Assembly (NCBI RefSeq): GCF_964204645.1
Contig: NC_134029.1
Span: 19,424,450-19,488,449, forward strand
DNA from: Tubulanus polymorphus
Lineage: Eukaryota; Nemertea; Palaeonemertea; Tubulaniformes; Tubulanidae
DNA length: 64,000 nt
Direction: 5' to 3'
Shown here: positions 1 to 11,619 of the stretch, piece after piece
Numbering within the stretch: position 1 is the stretch's first letter
How the letters are laid out: the number at the start of each line of letters is the position of its first letter
Notes under the pieces: generated by a model
What the model saw: only the letters and a program-made list of their open reading frames with translations
Told to the model about the DNA's origin: nothing
Database searches by the model: none
Position numbers and translations under genes: made by a program

Positions 1-1947
1 ATTATATTATAAACAACTATTGTTTATCAATAAGTAGACAGTATTATTGTGTTAAAGTTCATGAACAGGATTTTGAAATTTACTGTATACCTAACAAGCT
101 CCACGCCCTTGTTAGTTGTCTGTATCCCGGTGGCTGGTTGCAGGTTTCACCGTCACATATTATCACAAACCACACATACAAGTATGGTGTAAGCCCATAC
201 GATCATAAAGCATACATCGCCAACGATGCAGACGCTCCGTAACACGGGTAGTCCTCCGTCACGGACCACCGAGCGAATCTTATACTGTAGTCAGCAACCT
301 GTCTGATGGTGACCTTCATTTGGGGGCATGCTTGGATCCCAAATGGTAAAACTCTCCCCGCCCCCCAAAAAGACCACATTTCTAATAGCTACAATAATAC
401 TGAATCAGAATATATATAGTTTTCCTATGTTTATGATTATACACAATTTTTATCACAATGATTATACGCAATAAAGTTGAAAACCGGATAATTATGACCA
501 AAATTAAATCAGTGAAATCTAAGAATTTCTTAATTGATTATTACACGTGGATAGGGATTTATAATGTATATATAATGTCCCAGTAGTGTATCTAATTAAA
601 ACCTGTTTAAAATCGAGGTAAGGCTTTTAACGATTTCAGTTGTGGTTAGATTTTTAAATTGATAGTTCACTGTATAATTGTGACCGCGGTTATTATTGAT
701 TTGTCACCAACGGGATCTTTGAATTCCGCTTGAGTGATAGAATGTTTAACAAATTGTCCAAGAAATAACGAGTCGCGACACACAGAGTTCCTGTCTCCAG
801 AATTACTTTTATTACACGAACTGATCTCAACGATCTAGATGGTTACAGCGGTCTCCCTTAACCGTTCAAAACAACAAGTATATATAGTTCACTTCTTAAT
901 TATCTAATCAATAAACCCATTACCAAAACAGTAAAAATTGTCGTTAGCTCAACCTGCGTTGGACGAAAAACCATTCAATCTCACTTCAGGCAAGCTGCCC
1001 AGAAAATTAGTTCCTTCCTTGAGCGGTTCCAAAAGTTCTCCCTATCACGAATCAGCTCCATCGATTGTAGTTATCTTGACTGACTGCGGTCCTCCTAAAA
1101 CCTCCAAATAAGTCACTTTCAGGAAAACCGCCGTCAGTTTGTCCAAAATCACTGATATATTGCTCTGTGGGGATTTTTTTTTATTAAGAAAATAAAGACA
1201 TAGGCCTAGCTGGAAAAGCTTTTATTGTGAAATTTCTAAGTGGACCCTGAGCCATTCCACCTGATATACGGGTTCCGGAACAACGGCTAAGATACTAGAC
1301 CAAGCCGCGGCTGTTTGTCAAGGGCCGAAACGTTATGGATTCATTTTTATCAAATGACATTCGAATGTGGGACTTTTTCATTTAAAATGTGAATTGCATA
1401 ATTTTCAAAGCGCATCACTACCGCCAAAAATTCGACTAAAACCCCATTTTTCAATCCACGCCATATCTACGTGGCTTCGTGCTGTTTCATTAAATGGGAA
1501 ATCCGACATTTCTGACATTCCCCGCGGAAATCTACGAACATTTACAGAAAAATATTTCAATTAAAATAACCATGTTCAATGGGAATTCCGGAATACTGTT
1601 TCCATTACTGTTTCATTATTCCATATAAAATTCATAAACCAGCACAAATTTCACACTGCTCAAAAATTATAAGTTCATGCCCGGATCCCGAACGCGATTT
1701 TATGTACCGCGTATTGCTGAACTTTCAAGCGTTTTAATAAATGCAGCTCATACGGCGGTTTTTAGCACAATGCAAAATTTGTTCATTCAAATTTTGCCAC
1801 ACGATTTAGAGTTCCCGGTACCTGTATATTGTAAGACAAAAAACGTGATATGTGAAATACCTTCCCAAGTGTTGAGTATTCAATTTGTGCGTTTATCAGG
1901 CTGGAATGATTATTTGGCAATAGTAAGCAGATTGAAGCGCTAACTTT
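1..1947. other. Intergenic, no gene recognised
   Basis: AT-rich sequence 3' of the minus-strand GPCR gene. The open frames here are short, have no domain signature and no convincing splice sites. I see no RNA gene or clear repeat boundary. Confidence 0.6.
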
Positions 1948-2925
1948 TCAAACGAGTTTCTTCAGGGTGTGGAGAAACTGTTTGTTTACTATACAATACA
2001 GAATGAAATTAACGCACGAATCTACGTCACCCGATATATGAGCTATATCAAACGCCACCTCCCAGATAACCGCATTCGGCAACGCGTAAGAGCGCACTTT
2101 CGAAAACGTTTCGGGCATTTCCAACAGAAGAAAAGTTATACTCATCGATATTACCATACGAGTGGCTTTAGAATCGCCTTTCAACGTTTGTTGCGAGCCG
2201 GTGCCCCCTAATTTCTTTCGTTGTCTAAATTTTACGCATAATGTCGCGATAAGGGCCGTGTTTACGATGAGAATTATCACGCTCGGAAATATCAATCTGA
2301 AAACGGGATCCAGGAGCTTGTTGCAAAGAAAATATATTTTCGGGTTCTTAGAAGCAATACGGTATTGTTGGCCGTAACAGGGATTCGTATAATCTTCTAT
2401 TTTAACGCTCAATGGAAAATATATAGACCACAAAAAGAAAGACAACGTCGCCACGGTGATGATACGGTTCATACGCTTTTTTGTCCACCATTGACTGGCT
2501 TTTAACGGGAATAGAACGGTCAGAAGTCGTTCTAACTGTATTAGAACTGTCAACCAGTTGCGTTGGTACATGAATCCGAACCGCAACACGCGAGCTCCGT
2601 AGGCGTACATTTTCGGGTAAATGTGGAATGGATCGATAAAAACGTTATCACCGTAATTTACGTAAAACAACAAATATCTCAGAGTATCGGCCAGAAAGTG
2701 ACTCAACAGTAAACTGATATCGGCAATCGCGAGGCATTTTAACAAGTGTATTGAAGGGTGTGACGATTTCAATCTGGTAAAAATAGCGATGATTAAAGAA
2801 TTCATAACCAATCCGGTGAGCATAATCTGAGGTAGTACGAATACGTTGATGTAAAATCGACCAGACCATTCGTCATACTGCTGGACGCAAGACTCTTCTC
2901 GGGTTAGGTTCCGTACTGCGACCAT
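1948..2925 (-). CDS. Rhodopsin-type (class A) G-protein-coupled receptor, divergent orphan
   Basis: One uninterrupted 325-residue frame with seven hydrophobic segments in GPCR order: TM1 about 25-52, TM2 63-90, TM3 110-140, TM4 153-175, TM5 205-232, TM6 254-275, TM7 290-315. An N-terminal NLT glycosylation sequon is at residues 6-8. TM3 ends in ERLLTV where most class A receptors have DRY. TM7 has CVNFILYC where NPxxY is usual, a form common in expanded invertebrate peptide-receptor-like families. TM6 lacks the usual CWxP. ECL2 has a cysteine (NPCYGQ), but I see no partner cysteine at the top of TM3. The protein would sit in the plasma membrane; the ligand is unknown. The first ATG after an upstream stop was taken as the start. 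A missing 5' exon is possible, and so is a lineage-specific chemoreceptor role. Confidence 0.8.
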   Translation of the reverse strand: MVAVRNLTREESCVQQYDEWSGRFYINVFVLPQIMLTGLVMNSLIIAIFTRLKSSHPSIHLLKCLAIADISLLLSHFLADTLRYLLFYVNYGDNVFIDPFHIYPKMYAYGARVLRFGFMYQRNWLTVLIQLERLLTVLFPLKASQWWTKKRMNRIITVATLSFFLWSIYFPLSVKIEDYTNPCYGQQYRIASKNPKIYFLCNKLLDPVFRLIFPSVIILIVNTALIATLCVKFRQRKKLGGTGSQQTLKGDSKATRMVISMSITFLLLEMPETFSKVRSYALPNAVIWEVAFDIAHISGDVDSCVNFILYCIVNKQFLHTLKKLV

Positions 2926-4080
2926 CTCGACTGTTTGTTGTTACCACGATAACGTCAGGATTTCCACGCTATTTGCGCAGCATTTATTCCCGCATTATTG
3001 GCCACACCGGGTGCATTCTTTCTAGTCTAACGGGCGTCGGCTGCCTGGACTCTCATAGTGGCTGCGATCATCCGAGATCGCGTCGAAAATATTCCGCCGC
3101 ACGTAAAAACAATCTCGACAATTCAGGCTCAACTTTCGTTAGATTGACGTTTACAAAGACCCGTTCAATAACGGTTAATTTCAGGCAGTTCTTTGCCGAA
3201 AGATCGACGAAAACGCTCGCGATTTATAAATGATACACCGAGAATGAAAGAATATTTTTCTTGCTCACAATCTTCGAACTGGCAGCCTTTCAAAGACTTA
3301 CTTGTTCAACGGGCTCAATTTTCCTCCATTAGAAGATCGATGAAGTTGCAATTTGATGATAGAACGATTGCATCCATTATCAGAACGGGTTACCTCGATC
3401 GATCGATGTGTGTTGCGTAAAAACTTAAAACTGCGATATTAACAGTTGAATAAGTGTATTCCTAGCCTTGTCATTTATTCGTGATGTACAAAGTTACTAA
3501 CTGGTTATGTTTTGTTATTGGGCAACATTCCACCTAGTAATTTTTTAAACTCTAAGCAAGTTGCTGTGATGGGAATTCAACGGGTTTGTTGGTATGGCTT
3601 ATGATTCTTTAATTGAATCAGAACCCATTCTTTCACTCATTATCTTGAATAGTCAGTACGCGTCTCGCTAAGGTGTAATCAGTTCAAACGCACGTCTGTA
3701 ACAGCTGCTTTACCAAATACATTTTACGATAAAAAAATTGTAAAAAAGTTTCTCGGCAGAAAGATGCCTAAGATAAAGTCAGCCCCGATAACGCCCACAT
3801 CGGCGCAGAACGATTTTGGCGGTATAGAGAGTACGGCGGTATATCGGGGTGTTTTACTATGTATTTGTATAGAGATGTACATTGAGAAAGTCTGACGGTA
3901 GGCGGGGGGGGGGGGGTGGCTGTGTATGGGAGGGCGGTATATAGGGGGTTGATCGTATATACTAACCTGCCGAGTTCTGGGTGTTAAATATTTGGGTGGG
4001 ACTACAGGTAGTCATCGGATTCCGAGATGATTCAACTTGACAGGATTCTAAATTGATATTAGTTAAGAATATGCTTAAAG
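2926..4080. other. Intergenic, probable 5' flank of the GPCR gene
   Basis: No coding exon recognised. It holds a G homopolymer at about 3904-3916 in a locally G-rich stretch (3900-3950). No TATA box or other promoter element could be placed with confidence. Confidence 0.5.
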
Positions 4081-4109
4081 GTTAGAAACAAAATGTACAG
4101 GGTCAGTCT

Positions 4110-5400
4110 GGTATATGTATTCTAGCTAAAGGCGAGATGTCCTGTCCAATGAACCGCCGCATTGTGACAAAACCAGTTCATATTGTGTCCAGTCATGAGA
4201 AACACATTGCGCGCTGGTCTTTTAAATAGTTCGATTTGAATTGAACCAGTTCAGAGGATTAATTCTTAGCATACGTTGAATTCACTATACTGCGCATATG
4301 CGTATGTTCAGTCCTGGCGCGCGGTTAGGTGAGTTGAATTTAAAATTTTTTTTTCAGATAGCTACATTATTTAAAGAATTAGTTGAGACATTTAGGTCCA
4401 CAATATCAAGACTATGACGAGAGAAATCCCACAATAACAAAGCCCATTGATTTCTCTCGTCATCTTCATACACGGATATTGTGTATCTTCACGTCTAATC
4501 AAGAACTATGGTTGGCGAAGTTACCGGTTCATTTCGGGTGTGATCTCACACGCACAACTGACCTATAAATATCGATTCTTCTAGTCGAAATCAAAATTTA
4601 CACTGACCTAATCGTTGATTATTTTTTCAGAACGGCCATTCCTCACTTTTTCATCATCGGGATCTGATTGCTGTCAATAGCACCAGGCCGACTAAACCAA
4701 CACTTGTGATCGAATCAATCCATGATGCTCCACACAGAAATTGGCGGTGAGTACATTTGTTGTTTTTTAATCTTGGAGTAATCGTTTAACAAATGATCAC
4801 TCCAAGGTTTAATACTGTATGTTACAGACTATAATGTAGTCAAGTTAACAGTTCTAATGGTGATGGTTGCGGATTTTTCAGATAAGGCCTCCTGTGTCAG
4901 CCTGAGTCCAGGACCGGATTGCTTTCAATACATGTTGACCTGGCCAACAAACGCATTGTCTGGACCTGATTGCTGCTACGCATGCTGCGAACTAAAACTA
5001 ACCTGGCCCAATAAATAACTCATTTGATCTCAGTACTGTAGTCTGGACGTTACATCTCTCGAGGAAAATCTAACTCATCGAAATAATCCATGAAGCTCCA
5101 CTTATAAATCAGTGAGTACATATTTTAACTCTTTGTTGCATATGATATTTAGGTAAGGTCGGGTTAAGGTTATTCAAACAGATGGACCCTCGTTACAACG
5201 AACTCAGATACAGTAGGCTCCTAACACTCCTCTTAACTCGAATTAATTTGTGACCAGTGATTTGTGTTCGATAGAAAATTCGATAGAATTAAATTAATTG
5301 GTATCCTACAGTATAATTGCAATGGTTTCGAAATTTGTTTTTCAAGATATTTGATGATTCGGCTTATACTTTAGCTGATAATTTGACAAACCGAATTGAT
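4110..5400 (+). repeat. Dispersed exon-like repeat unit, copy 1
   Basis: About 1.3 kb that reappears in reverse orientation at 11620-12760 and partly at 8815-9125. Shared landmarks in order are the segment with CGCATATGCGTATG (about 4300), a TTTCAG acceptor at 4630, an exon-like block 4631-4746 ending in GTGAGT, a second acceptor at 4881, and a block around 5090-5260. Acceptor and donor dinucleotides are kept between copies. No long reading frame survives. It may be a transposon or a decayed multicopy gene. Confidence 0.6.
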
Positions 5401-7117
5401 ATTCTATTGTAGCGAAAATATTTTCTGGACTCGCATGAAGTTCGGGTTTAACTATTTCACTGAATGGCTTCTTATCGTAATGATTTAAAAATGTACGGAT
5501 TCGGGTTCTCGAAGATTGTGAATACCAGGGTGGGCAATTTTCCTTGTTATCTGAATGAAGACATGAAATAAAACAACTCTTTTTGACCCTTAGAAACATG
5601 ATGACATTTGATGAAATCGTTTCTAATTCAATTCTGAATAAAGTTTATGGGATTTAGAATTTGTTCTGTGTCAGCTTGTCATTTTGTCCTGCGACAAGTG
5701 TAAATTAGAGTCGATCTTTATTCGAACAATTCAGTCCGATGTTTTAAACTTGTAAACGAGTACAATACATCGAAGTGGATAGAATACCATATTCTATATA
5801 TCGGTTGATTATCCCCGGTTAAAAGATATCGTTTAAAAAAACATACGCTGAGTTGTCAAGAACAACCCTGTAAAGCCGCTTGGATGATGGAAGGACGCTA
5901 CGCTCATCTGCCGCAGCCGAGTTTGAATAGTGTCATTTTTCTGTAGGTAGGTGAAATCCTTTAGGTAGGTGAAATTACTATTCAGCCGTATGAAATTGTA
6001 AAACCCATGGGATTTGTGGTAACGTCTGTCCATTGTATTACGCTTAATGCAGGCATATCGGTCTTTATCCTGGAACCACTTCCCTTCAAGTGAGTGTGTA
6101 TGATCGAACAAAATGTATATTGTATTTGGTTCATTTTGATTTTCTGGGGTAAGTGATCAAGAAGTATGGTGATAAACTACAGAATACCCGAGGGCTAGCA
6201 GGGTCCAGGCTGTAGATTGATACCTGCATTATTTCATATAAGGTTTAGAATCGAATAAAACATGTTACTATGATACTGTATGTAGTAACTCTGATATTAT
6301 TGTGAACGGGTCCGTCTAAATCCTATCGACGACAACCACTTTTTAAACGGCAGTTCGTTTCTGGAAATCCCTACTTTCATTGATCTTCAACTTTCATTGA
6401 TCTTCAATTAGTTTTGAGTCCCACTTCATGCTTTTACAGCACGCACTATCAAGATGACAAGTTGCGATCTGAATGGTCCAGCTCGCATTTGATTCGAGCA
6501 CGTCCTTTTGCGTTTTCCGCGATATCCATTCCAAAACCAATTCATCCACAAAAAATTAAAATAGATAACATTGATAATAACAATTCACTTCTACTTTATT
6601 GAAAATTAAGCCAACTGGTAAAGTGTATGATCAACAAATTTCATTATAACGCCATCCTTTTTATTGTCGGACACTAATATTGATGACGTAGTACACGTCG
6701 ATTCGCACCCCAATGACTCGTAGTATCAATGCATATTAAAAAATTATTCTAACGATCTTTTCGGAGTAAAAAAAGTCACAGCGGAAAAGCAGATCGGTTG
6801 CTTATAATAATTATGATTTGATAATTTTTTTAAAATTTTTTAATTTTTTCTATTTTATCTACATAGTAATCTTGAATTTACTTGGCTACTCTATTTCTTC
6901 TAGACAATCGATTAATTTATTAGAATCCAAGTATTCACAAATATCATATTTACAAAATCACACACGGAAGGTCGGCGTGAAACTTGTGCGTCTTTCAGGT
7001 CGTGAACCCGCGATCCCCGGTATTTGGTAACGTACAAAATGCGTAGCCTGATAATTCAAAAATGAAACATTATGCAATAGTTGGTTGTGACTGATGGGAT
7101 TTAGATACGGCCCCTTA
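5401..7117. other. Intergenic, nothing recognised
   Basis: AT-rich, with short unsupported open frames only. No RNA gene, coding exon or bounded repeat was identified. Confidence 0.5.
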
Positions 7118-7324
7118 AACGCCAAATGATTGTTGTATACCGATTATACGAAATGGAAGTAAAACTATGGTCTTCAATAAAACCTATTGTTTAACTTGTT
7201 ATTTTGACATTGATGAAGCTAATATCAATGGTTCAAAAGACCAAACAATAGGTTGATTGAAGACAATTAGTAACTAATATGGTTTTACCTCTATTTGGTC
7301 TCATCGGTATACAACAATCATAGG
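7118..7324. repeat. Foldback element (MITE-like) of about 200 bp
   Basis: The two ends are imperfect inverted repeats: ATGATTGTTGTATACCGAT on the left (about 7128) and ATCGGTATACAACAATCAT on the right (about 7302-7321). Matching inner segments include CCTATTGTTT and AAACAATAGG. There is no coding capacity. The layout suits a non-autonomous DNA transposon; no target-site duplication was fixed. Confidence 0.65.
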
Positions 7325-7434
7325 GTAAGGAACCATTGAAAATACAATTTAACTTATTGTTAGGGCTTTGGCCTTCAATTAAAGTTATTGTTTCGGAATT
7401 TGAACACTTCCGATTGTATAGCCATTAAGTCCGA

Positions 7435-8805
7435 CTCCCGACACACCGGCATACTGACATACCGGCACTCCCGACATACTAACACTCCCGACATTCCGAC
7501 ACTCGCGACATACCGACACACCGGCACTCCCGGCAACCGGCACTGACGACATACCAGCACTCCCGACATACCGACACTCCCGGCACTCCCGTTATACCGG
7601 CCACATCGGCACTCTCGACACACTCGACACTCCCGACATACCGACACACTGGCCTTCCCGACACTACGGCACTCACGACACTACGGCACTCCCGACACTC
7701 TGACACACCGGCACTCTCGACACTCCCGACACTCCCGACATACTGGTCTTGCCGACACACCTGACACACCGCCACTCCCGACATACCGGTATTCCCGACA
7801 CACCGCCACTCACGACATTCCGACACTCCGGCAATCCGGCACTCCCCACATACCGACACTCCGGCACTCCCGACACACCGGCTCTCCCGACATACCAGCA
7901 CTCCCCACACTCCCGACACACTGGCCTCCCCACACACCGGCACTCCCGACATACCCGGCACTCTCGACACTCCCGACACTCTCGACACTCCCGACACTCT
8001 CGACACTCCCGACACACCGGCACTCCCGACGCTCCCGATATACAGGCACTCCCCATATACAGACACACCGCCACTACCGACACACCGGCACTCCCGACAT
8101 TCCGACACTCCCGGCACACCGGCACTCACGACATTACGACGCTCCGACGCTCCGCCGCTCCCGACACTCCGACACACCGCCGCTCCCGACACACCGGCAC
8201 TCACGACATTACGACGCTCCGCCGCTCCCGACACTCCGACACACCGCCACTCCCGCCGCTCCCGACACTCCCGACACACCGGCACTCACGACATTACGAC
8301 ACTCCCGACACACCCGACACACCGGTACTCACGACATTACGACACTCCCGACACACCGGCACTCCCGACACATAGGACACATCGGCACTCACGACATTAC
8401 GACACTCCCGACACACCCGACACACCGGTACTCACGACATTATGACACTCCCGACACACCGCCGTTCCCGACACACCGGCACTCACGACATTACGACACT
8501 CCCGACATACTGGTCTTTCCGACACTCCCGCCACACTGGTCTTGCCGACATTCCGGCACTCACGACATTACGACACTCCCGACACACCGGCACTCCCGAC
8601 ACACCGCCACTCCCGACACACCGCCACTCCCGACATTCCCGACACACCGGCACTCCCGACACACACGACACTCCCGACACACACGACACACACGACACTC
8701 CCGACATACAGGTACTCCCGACACACCAACACTCCCGACACACCGGCAATCCGGCACTCACGACATACCGACACTCCCGACACACCAACACTCCCGACAT
8801 ATCCA
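7435..8805. repeat. Minisatellite, 17-bp unit built from 9-bp and 8-bp modules
   Basis: About 1.37 kb of repeats of CACTCCCGACACACCGG and variants (CACTCACGACATTACGA, CACTCTCGA and others). The modules CACTCCCGA (9 bp) and CACACCGG (8 bp) alternate irregularly. The basic unit contains no stop trinucleotide on either strand and 17 is not a multiple of 3, so long spurious open frames appear in several frames on both strands. It is far more GC-rich than its flanks. The right edge abuts copy 2 of the exon-like repeat. Confidence 0.95.
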
Positions 8806-8814
8806 GTATTAAAC

Positions 8815-9125
8815 AAAAACAATTAATCTACTCACGACCAATTTCTGTGTGATGCATCATATATTTATTCGAAAGGTCTTGGGTCACCAGTGTTGGTATA
8901 GTCAGCCTTGCACTATTGGCAGCAATCAGATCCTGATGATGAGACAGTGAGGAAGGGCCGATCTGAAAAAATAAACGATTTGATACATTACAAATTTTGA
9001 TTTCGACTAGAAGAATCACTAATTATGTATTGGTCAGTTGTGCGGGTGACATCACTCCAGAAATGGATCTGCAACTTCACCAAGCAGTTTTCAAATTAAT
9101 GGACCTAAATGTACTCGATCAATTC
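8815..9125 (-). repeat. Dispersed exon-like repeat unit, partial copy 2
   Basis: Minus-strand partial copy of the unit seen at 11620-12760. The exon-like block 8836-8962 is 127 nt, the same length as in copy 3, with a CAG acceptor on its 5' side and GTGAGTAG on its 3' side. The minisatellite begins about 20-30 bases beyond that donor, so it occupies the intron-equivalent position. In one frame the block reads QDLIAAN, also found in copy 3. Confidence 0.65.
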
Positions 9126-9564
9126 TTTAGATAATACAGCTGATAAGAAACAAACAAAAAAATGATAGAAAATGAAGAGAAAATATTTCTGAATCAATGA
9201 AAACTAGTACCTTATATTTTTCTTTTTAAATAACTGTATAAAACATTTTGTACGAATATACACATAAATTCAGGAAATCGTTAAAAGAATTAATTTTTTC
9301 TTTCCTGATACAAGTTGATGCTGACAGTATACGGTAGGAAAAAATAATCTTAAACCGCCAATTTGTTTAATTAGAAACTGAGAAATACACGCTCATGGTT
9401 CCCGGCTACTGTCGGCAATTTCCGTGGTTGGTTACGTTGTAATGATGTCACGAATCAGTTGCCAGGAAGCTGTTGCCGCGTTGCTATGTTAGCATCAGTT
9501 TTCACTACACGTGAAATCGCTTTTACACGCGCGCTTTTGCTTGCAATTGTTGTTTTACGACAAA
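9126..9564. promoter_or_regulatory. 5' flank and probable promoter of the CBM20 gene
   Basis: Gap between copy 2 of the repeat and the CBM20 start codon. Its last 150 bases are richer in CG dinucleotides (around 9460-9540) than the AT-rich upstream part, which would fit a TATA-less promoter. No specific element is identified. Confidence 0.3.
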
Positions 9565-11147
9565 ATGGAAAATTCAGACGAAATGGTATCTAATTTTGTT
9601 GATCGGGTGTTGAGATCGAGCGTCGAGACGACCCCAAAATATGGTAAAAGCATAACTTTTACAGAAGTTGATTCCTAATTAGATAAATGCAAGTTTTAGA
9701 AAATTTTTCTTCATTTTTTAGATTCCGAAAACGAAAATGTATTCTGCCTCAATGGCGAATTCTACTCTGCGGAAAACATAAGAACACTTCCAGGTAACAT
9801 ATATAAATATGGAAAATCCGTTTTCAAATTGAATAAAACTTTTAACTAAACAAACTATAATCTACTTAAATCATACGATAGCCTGAAATTACTATGCTAT
9901 TCTGTAGGTATTCCAAAATCGTTCTGGTTATCAATCCGTCAGAGGTCTGCCGTGATTATGACCCATTATGAGACATCCCCGGGTGAAACAGTTAAAATGT
10001 TCGGCAAAACCATCGGTTGGAGCGATGGCACATTTCTTCAGAGAATCCCGTACAGTAACTGGTGGGAAGGTCACCTGACGGAACAACAACTCAGAACTGA
10101 ATACAAGCTGGCAGTTGTGAGTGAAAATGGAGATATAAAGTGGGAGCCGAGAGCTAATCGATTTGTTAAATCGGCGGGAATTTACTTCTGCCAGTGGGGC
10201 CAGGCATCCGTGATGGTCGATGGTAAGTTTTGATCTTGGTAACGTATGTTGCAAATAGTTACACAATAGAAACAGAGTAGGACGTTCCTGTATTTTCTGT
10301 TTTAGACAAGTCGAATAATCATCAAACTGCAGGAGGAATAAGAAAATTAACATCGACTGCAGCTCAACGAGACGTTGCCGAAGTGAACGGAATGGGAGCT
10401 GTGCAACTAAAACGCTATTCCGAAGAAAAGCTAGATGTAGAAAAGCATTTAGTTGAACACAAACCAGTGAGACCAGAGAGTGAGCGTTCACTTCCTCGTG
10501 AGATAAAAGCTGAAATTCATGTCACCGAATACAAAGATGGTAAATCATCTAATGATGCAGAAGAAAGAAATCGCTTAAAAAGAAACGATATCGAAGTACA
10601 AATCAACCAACCGATTATAGCGATTATACCTCCCACATGTGAAATCAAACCAAACATTTCTGGCATCGATTTCGAGGGTGAGTGATTTAAATCGGAATAT
10701 CTTACACTAAGATTGAAAATGTCTATGACTGGTTGGTAAATGTTTCATGGTTTTATCATTATTATACAGAACCAATAGATGACAAGAATATGATTACGGA
10801 AAAAGTTGACATTGATGAAATATCGCTTGATGGAAGAGAGCAGAAGAACATAAAACCAGGGATGGGAGTCGGATTAAAATCTGAAGAACCGACGACAAGA
10901 TGCGGTAAATCAGAAACTCGTGGTAAGAGCTTCACTGACTTGCAGATTGAGAAATCCGACTTTGCAGGTGTTGACATAATCCATATTCAATTTGTCAGCT
11001 TTTCTGATGAAGTTTGGAAATTGCAGTAGTCGTCATTCTCAACTAACTATTTACAAATATTCTCTATTTGTAGGAAAAGTGAGGAAATTCGCTAGATATT
11101 TACGTCGAGGCTTTCGCAGATTATTCATATGCAATGCTGGTCGATGA
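9565..11147 (+). CDS. CBM20 (starch/glycogen-binding) domain protein, six exons
   Basis: Exons 9565-9643, 9722-9793, 9908-10222, 10306-10677, 10770-10922 and 11074-11147 join to 354 residues with all GT/AG junctions. All five introns are phase 1. Exon 3 carries a carbohydrate-binding module family 20 signature: IGWSDGTFLQRIP, NWWEG, EYKLAVV and IKWEPRANR give the two tryptophan sites and the Trp-Glu/Asn-Arg end typical of the fold. No catalytic domain follows. The rest is charged, probably disordered, and ends in an arginine-rich tail (YLRRGFRRLF). It may bring a partner to glycogen, as other CBM20 adaptors do (family knowledge, inference). An alternative exon-5 donor after 10967, also phase 1, would add 15 residues. 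No signal peptide is seen, so it is probably cytosolic. Confidence 0.75.
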
Positions 11148-11252
11148 AATTGATATCAACTTCCATCATGTATATACTCTGAATGTGATGATTCGTAACT
11201 ACCAATACCTCCGCCTGAGTCTCATATATTTGTTTATACGACCTATGCCGCC

Positions 11253-11258
11253 AATAAA
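11253..11258 (+). promoter_or_regulatory. Poly(A) signal AATAAA of the CBM20 gene
   Basis: Canonical hexamer 105 bases after the CBM20 stop codon and the first one downstream of it. Confidence 0.55.
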
Positions 11259-11619
11259 TGTTATTTCTTCAAAAAGTCTTTTAACAGAGATTTTCGTTAC
11301 TTGTCCACCTGTAAGGAACTATAGTGATCTTCAGTGACGCGTTAGAAGCCACCAAGGGGTACATACAATAGGAATGTTTATGCAGGATTTATGGGTACTT
11401 CAATTTCATCAGAATTTCAGCGTGTGTAATTGGACTTTGGCACACCAAGTATAAATATAGTAAAATTATACACGATTCAACCGGTTACAAGCGGGTTACA
11501 AGTCGGTTTTACGAGTAAAATTTCATAATCAAGTTCAGGGAATAAATAAAAATACCTTGCTTTATCGATACATTTTTATCAATTAGAACTCTTATCTCTC
11601 ATCTTAACTCAAATTCTTT

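Noticed and set aside
1677-2377. Plus-strand open frames overlapping the GPCR
   Set aside because: Antisense shadows of the minus-strand receptor or unsupported intergenic frames.
7375-8852. Several long open frames on both strands (up to 268 codons) across the 7.4-8.8 kb array
   Set aside because: They are products of a 17-bp repeat unit that has no stop word on either strand; the peptides are low-complexity repeats without start context or splice signals.
10977-11029. Readthrough end of CBM20 exon 5 as the natural C-terminus
   Set aside because: The in-phase donor at 10923 joins a downstream exon (11074-11147) with a good acceptor and a basic tail; readthrough remains a possible minor isoform.
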